A DNA stretch of 64,000 nt from NCBI GenBank assembly GCA_039185015.1, contig JBCDAU010000001.1, positions 124,001 to 188,000 on the forward strand. Direction: 5' to 3'. A program made the translations under genes and the position numbers. This DNA is from JBCBSZ01 sp039185015. GTDB taxonomy: Bacteria; Actinomycetota; Acidimicrobiia; Acidimicrobiales; Poriferisodalaceae. The notes under the pieces were generated by a model. It was not told where the DNA came from and did no database searches. It was given only the letters and a program-made list of their open reading frames with translations. Positions 60,554-64,000 of the stretch are shown piece by piece. The stretch's first letter is position 1, and each line of letters starts with the position of its first letter.

Positions 60554-62112
60554 CCGACGAACGTCCACACCGCATCGGCATCGACGTCGGGGGGACCAAC
60601 ACCGACGCCGTGCTCATCGGCGACGAGGGCTCGGTCGTCGCCTCTGTGAAGGTAGCCACCACCACCGATCCGCTCGACGGCATCCGGGCTGCGCTCGACG
60701 GCGTCCTGGAGGGCCAGGACCGCTCCCGCATCGGGCGGGCCATGCTCGGCACGACCCACCCGGCCAACGCCATCATCCAGCGTCGTGGCCTCGACCGGGT
60801 CGGGGTGTTGCGCCTCGCAGCCCCGAGCTCGTTGGCTGTGGACTGCAGCGCCGCGTGGCCCCAGGACCTGCGTGACGTCGTGCTCGGCCCGACGGCGATC
60901 GTCGAGGGTGGCAACGAGTACACGGGCGCCGAGATCGCTCCCCTCGACGAGGACGGCATCCGGCGGCTGGCCGCCGAGGTCGCGGCCGCCGGCTGTCCGG
61001 CCATCGCCGTCTCCGCTGCGTTCAGCCCCGCCTCGCCGGAGCACGAGCTCCGAGCGGCCGAAGTGATCGCCGCCGAGGTCGGGCAGGCGCTCGCCGTGTC
61101 GCTCAGCCACCAGGTCGGCGCGCTCGGGCTGATCGAGCGGGAGAACGCGACCATCCTCAACGCGGCGCTGCTGTCGACGTCGTCGGCGGTCGTCGACGGC
61201 TTCCGGTCGGCGCTCGCCCACCACGAGCTCGACGTGCAGGCGTACCTGACACAGAACGACGGCACGCTCATGACCGCCGAGGAGGCCGAGCGCCACCCGG
61301 TGCTGACCCTGGCGTCGGGGCCGACCAACTCGATGCGCGGCGCGTGCGCGCTCGCGGGCGTCGACGATGCGATCGTCATCGATGTCGGCGGTACCTCGGC
61401 CGACGCCGGCATCCTCGTCGACGGCTTCCTTCGGGAGTCCACCGCCGCCGTCGAGGTCGGTGGCGTCCGCACCAACTTCCGGATGCCCGACATCATCTCG
61501 ATGGGCCTCGGCGGCGGCACGATCGTGCGCACCGAGGACGGCGGCCTCCGCATCGGTCCGGACTCGGTGGGCTACGCCGTGTCGACCGAGGCTCGCTGCG
61601 TCGGCGGCGACACGCTGACCCTGTCGGACGTGTCGCTGGCGATCGGCCGCCTCGAGGGCTTCGGCGACCCGGCGTTGGTCGCCGACCTCGGTGCCGACCT
61701 CCTCACCGAGGCGACCGGTTGGGTCGACGCCCAGGTCGCCGGCCTCGCCGACCGCATGAAATCCAGCCGGGACGAGGTGCCGTTGCTCGCCGTCGGCGGC
61801 GGCGCGCACCTGGTCGCCGAGCGGGTCGACGGCATCTCCGAGGTCATCCGGCCCGGCCACCACGGCGTCGCCAACGCCTATGGAGCGGGCATCGCGGAGG
61901 CGTCCGGCTCGGTCGACAAGGTCTACAGCTACGACGTCGACGGTCGCGACGAGAGCCTCGATCGAGCCAAGGCCGACGCCGTGGACGCCGCGGTGCGCAG
62001 CGGCGCCGAGCGCGACGGGGTGAGGATCACCAACGTGGTCGAGATCCCGATGACCTACGTGCCCGGCGGCGGCTGCCGGGTCGTCGTCAAGGCGGTCGGA
62101 CCACTCCGATGA
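60550..62112 (+). CDS. hydantoinase/oxoprolinase-family protein, copy 2
   Basis: 520 residues, paralogous to copy 1: IGIDVGGTNTDAVLIG, GLIERENATILNAALL, YLTQNDGTLMTAEEAERHPVLTLASGP, IVIDVGGTSADAGIL and LLAVGGGAHLV. ATP-dependent ring opening of a cyclic amide is the family reaction. It is joined to DUF917 copy 2 and to the large HyuA by 4-nt overlaps, so three enzymes are made in step. Confidence 0.9.
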   Translation: MTDERPHRIGIDVGGTNTDAVLIGDEGSVVASVKVATTTDPLDGIRAALDGVLEGQDRSRIGRAMLGTTHPANAIIQRRGLDRVGVLRLAAPSSLAVDCSAAWPQDLRDVVLGPTAIVEGGNEYTGAEIAPLDEDGIRRLAAEVAAAGCPAIAVSAAFSPASPEHELRAAEVIAAEVGQALAVSLSHQVGALGLIERENATILNAALLSTSSAVVDGFRSALAHHELDVQAYLTQNDGTLMTAEEAERHPVLTLASGPTNSMRGACALAGVDDAIVIDVGGTSADAGILVDGFLRESTAAVEVGGVRTNFRMPDIISMGLGGGTIVRTEDGGLRIGPDSVGYAVSTEARCVGGDTLTLSDVSLAIGRLEGFGDPALVADLGADLLTEATGWVDAQVAGLADRMKSSRDEVPLLAVGGGAHLVAERVDGISEVIRPGHHGVANAYGAGIAEASGSVDKVYSYDVDGRDESLDRAKADAVDAAVRSGAERDGVRITNVVEIPMTYVPGGGCRVVVKAVGPLR

Positions 62113-62135
62113 GCGATCAGCAAGGGGGAGCAGCG

Positions 62136-64000
62136 ATGGGTGTGGACTCGCAGATACGGGTCGCCACGGACGTGGGTGGGACGTTCACCGACCTGGTGAC
62201 CTTCGGCGTCGACGAGGACTCCGGCGCGATCGAGATCCGGATCGCGAAGGCGGCCACGACACCGCCGGACTTCGATCTCGGTGTCCTCGACGTGTTCGAC
62301 CGGGCGGAGGTCCCCTTCGAGCGGGTCGAGTCCCACGTCCATGGCACCACGGTGGTCATCAACGCCATCACCGAGCGGAAGGGAGCCAAGGTCGGCCTGA
62401 TCGGCACCGAGGGCTTCCGCGACACCCTCGAGATCGCTCGAGGCAACCGGCCCGACTTCTTCAACCTCGGCTATCGCAAGCCCGAGCCGTTCGTGCCCCG
62501 CTACCTGCGGCGCGAGGTCCCGGGTCGGATGAGCTACCAGGGCGAGCAGCGCGAACCGCTCGACCTCGCCCCGGTCGCCGGCATCGTCGACGACTTCCGG
62601 GCCGACGGCGTCGAGGCCATCGCCATTTGCCTGCTCCACTCGTGGGCCAACCCGGCGCACGAGCGCCGGCTGTCCGAAGAGGTGAGGCGCCTGTGGCCCG
62701 AGGTCGCGGTCGTCGTCTCCAGCGACATCACGCGCGAGTGGCGGGAGTACGAGCGCACGAGCACCGCGGTGCTGTCCGCCTACGTGCAGCCGGTCGCCCA
62801 GCGATACCTGGGCCGCCTCGACGAGCAGCTGCGGTCCCGCGAGCTCGGTGGGCCGACGCTGGTGATGCAGTCCAACTGCGGTGTGGCGTCGGCGGCGAGC
62901 GTCGCCGAGGCGCCGATCATGATGGTGGAGTCGGGTCCCGCCTCCGGGTTCCTCGGCGCTGCCGAGCTCGGCCGTCGGATCGGCCGCCCGGACGTGCTGG
63001 CGCTCGACATCGGCGGCACCACCGCCAAGTGCTCGCTGATCGAGGACGGCCGGGTCCGCGTCATGACCGACTACTGGCTCGAGCGCGACCGGGAGTCAGC
63101 CGGTTATCCCGCGATGGTGCCGGTGGTCGACCTCGTCGAGATCGGCAACGGCGGGGGTTCCATCGCCTGGGTCGACGACTTCGGCAAGCTCCACGTCGGT
63201 CCGCAGTCGGCAGGTGCGGATCCTGGGCCGGCGTCGTATGGCCAGGGCGGGTCGCAGGCCACCACCACCGACGCGAACCTCTGGCTCGGTCGCATCAGCC
63301 GCGACGACTTCTGTGGTGGTGAGATCGTCCCCGACCTCGACGCCACCGAGCGAGCGCTGACCGAGGTGGGTGCGCGGATGGGCGTCGGCCCGACCGAAGC
63401 GGCCCGCGGCATCGTCCGCATCGCCAACAACAACATGGTCAACGCACTGAAGCTCATCTCGCTCAACCGCGGCCACGATCCCCGGGACTTCACCCTCGTC
63501 GCCTTCGGTGGCGGCGGGCCGATGCACGCGCTCGCCCTCGCCGACGAGCTCGGCGTCCAGCAGGTCGTCGTGCCGAGCACGGCGTCGGTGTTCTCCGCCT
63601 GGGGCATGATCGTCTCCGACCTGCGCCACGACTACTTCCACACCGTGCTGCTCGACGTCGACCGGGCGTCGGTCGGCGCGATCGCCGCAGCCTTCTCCGA
63701 GGCCGAGCGGCAGGCCGTCAAGGACTTCGTCGCCGATGCCGTGGACGCCGGCGCCATCAGGATGGAGCGGTTCGGTCGCTTCCGGTACCAGGGTCAGGAG
63801 CACACGACCGAGGTGGCCCTCGATGCGGATGACCTCGCACCCGAGCGCCTCGCCGGCCTGACCGAACGGTTCCACGCCGCCTACGAGGCCGAGTACACCT
63901 ATCGCCTCGACGCCCCGATCGAGATGGTCGGTCTGCACCTCGTGGCCTCGGTGCCGAGCGCCGCGGTCGCTCCCGACCCTCAGCCACCGGGCGATCCCGA
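62136..64000 (+). CDS. hyuA: HyuA-type hydantoinase/5-oxoprolinase subunit A (partial at right edge)
   Basis: At least 621 residues, running off the window. N-terminal VATDVGGTFTDLVTFGVDED, VHGTTVVINAITERKGAKVGL, IARGNRPDFFNLGY, then LALDIGGTTAKCSLIEDG, and NRGHDPRDFTLVAFGGGGPMHALALADELG, all canonical for HyuA (about 690 residues). ATG 62109 overlaps the previous stop codon, but GGGGGAG lies 6 nt before ATG 62136, so I chose the latter. HyuA normally needs HyuB, which should be just beyond the edge. Confidence 0.9.
   Translation, partial: MGVDSQIRVATDVGGTFTDLVTFGVDEDSGAIEIRIAKAATTPPDFDLGVLDVFDRAEVPFERVESHVHGTTVVINAITERKGAKVGLIGTEGFRDTLEIARGNRPDFFNLGYRKPEPFVPRYLRREVPGRMSYQGEQREPLDLAPVAGIVDDFRADGVEAIAICLLHSWANPAHERRLSEEVRRLWPEVAVVVSSDITREWREYERTSTAVLSAYVQPVAQRYLGRLDEQLRSRELGGPTLVMQSNCGVASAASVAEAPIMMVESGPASGFLGAAELGRRIGRPDVLALDIGGTTAKCSLIEDGRVRVMTDYWLERDRESAGYPAMVPVVDLVEIGNGGGSIAWVDDFGKLHVGPQSAGADPGPASYGQGGSQATTTDANLWLGRISRDDFCGGEIVPDLDATERALTEVGARMGVGPTEAARGIVRIANNNMVNALKLISLNRGHDPRDFTLVAFGGGGPMHALALADELGVQQVVVPSTASVFSAWGMIVSDLRHDYFHTVLLDVDRASVGAIAAAFSEAERQAVKDFVADAVDAGAIRMERFGRFRYQGQEHTTEVALDADDLAPERLAGLTERFHAAYEAEYTYRLDAPIEMVGLHLVASVPSAAVAPDPQPPGDP

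Overview
The window is high-GC (about 70%) bacterial DNA. Gene content points to Actinomycetota, most likely an acidimicrobiia-like lineage: an F420-type LLM oxidoreductase, an SCO6745-family protein, a stand-alone LigD-type polymerase, an ECF42 sigma factor with a DGPF partner, IrtAB/YbtPQ-type ABC proteins, and abundant GTG starts with GTGA/ATGA overlaps. This taxonomic placement is inference. I found no insertion sequence, prophage or CRISPR array. Genes are tightly packed on both strands. Many start codons lie only 6-8 nt downstream of a TAnnnT hexamer (usually TAGGTT, TACGTT or TACGGT), which suggests widespread leaderless transcription. I used this signal to choose several starts.

Layout. 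1-8.4 kb holds housekeeping and transport genes: end of a hydroxyacyl-CoA dehydrogenase, clpP, a lipoprotein, rpe, a TrmA/RumA-type RNA methyltransferase, an enoyl-CoA hydratase, azlCD, an MFS permease, a LigD-type polymerase, and an aquaporin-arsC arsenic pair. 8.5-10.3 kb is a GGDEF-EAL protein translationally coupled to a BLUF photoreceptor. 10.4-16.8 kb carries oxidative catabolism: a Rieske oxygenase and Baeyer-Villiger-type monooxygenase operon, an anchored protein and a copper amine oxidase. 16.9-23.3 kb has two tandem giant secreted beta-propeller/Fn3 paralogues, followed by tRNA-Lys, tRNA-His and tRNA-Arg.

23.8-38.8 kb is an apparent iron/siderophore island. It has three long ORFs in which an AraC-family regulator continues in frame, without a stop codon, into a complete siderophore-binding lipoprotein. 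A fourth Tat-type binding lipoprotein, a pair of exporter-fold ABC half-transporters of the IrtAB/YbtPQ type, TetR, FAD-oxidoreductase, VOC and S51-type genes accompany them. No FecCD-type permease is present in the window. I regard the regulator-lipoprotein ORFs as the most novel item here.

38.8-51.9 kb contains gene remnants, a DoxX-like protein, a PAS-GGDEF-EAL protein, an LLM oxidoreductase, tRNA-Pro with a duplicated 3' half, a divergent small-gene cluster (SCO6745, TIGR03086, D-threonine-aldolase-like, aldonolactone oxidase-like) and the SRPBCC/DGPF/ECF42 group. 50.4-64 kb is a PucR-controlled hydantoin or cyclic-amide system: two DUF917 plus hydantoinase-like pairs, a large HyuA running off the edge, an M19 dipeptidase and a ribose-type ABC importer.
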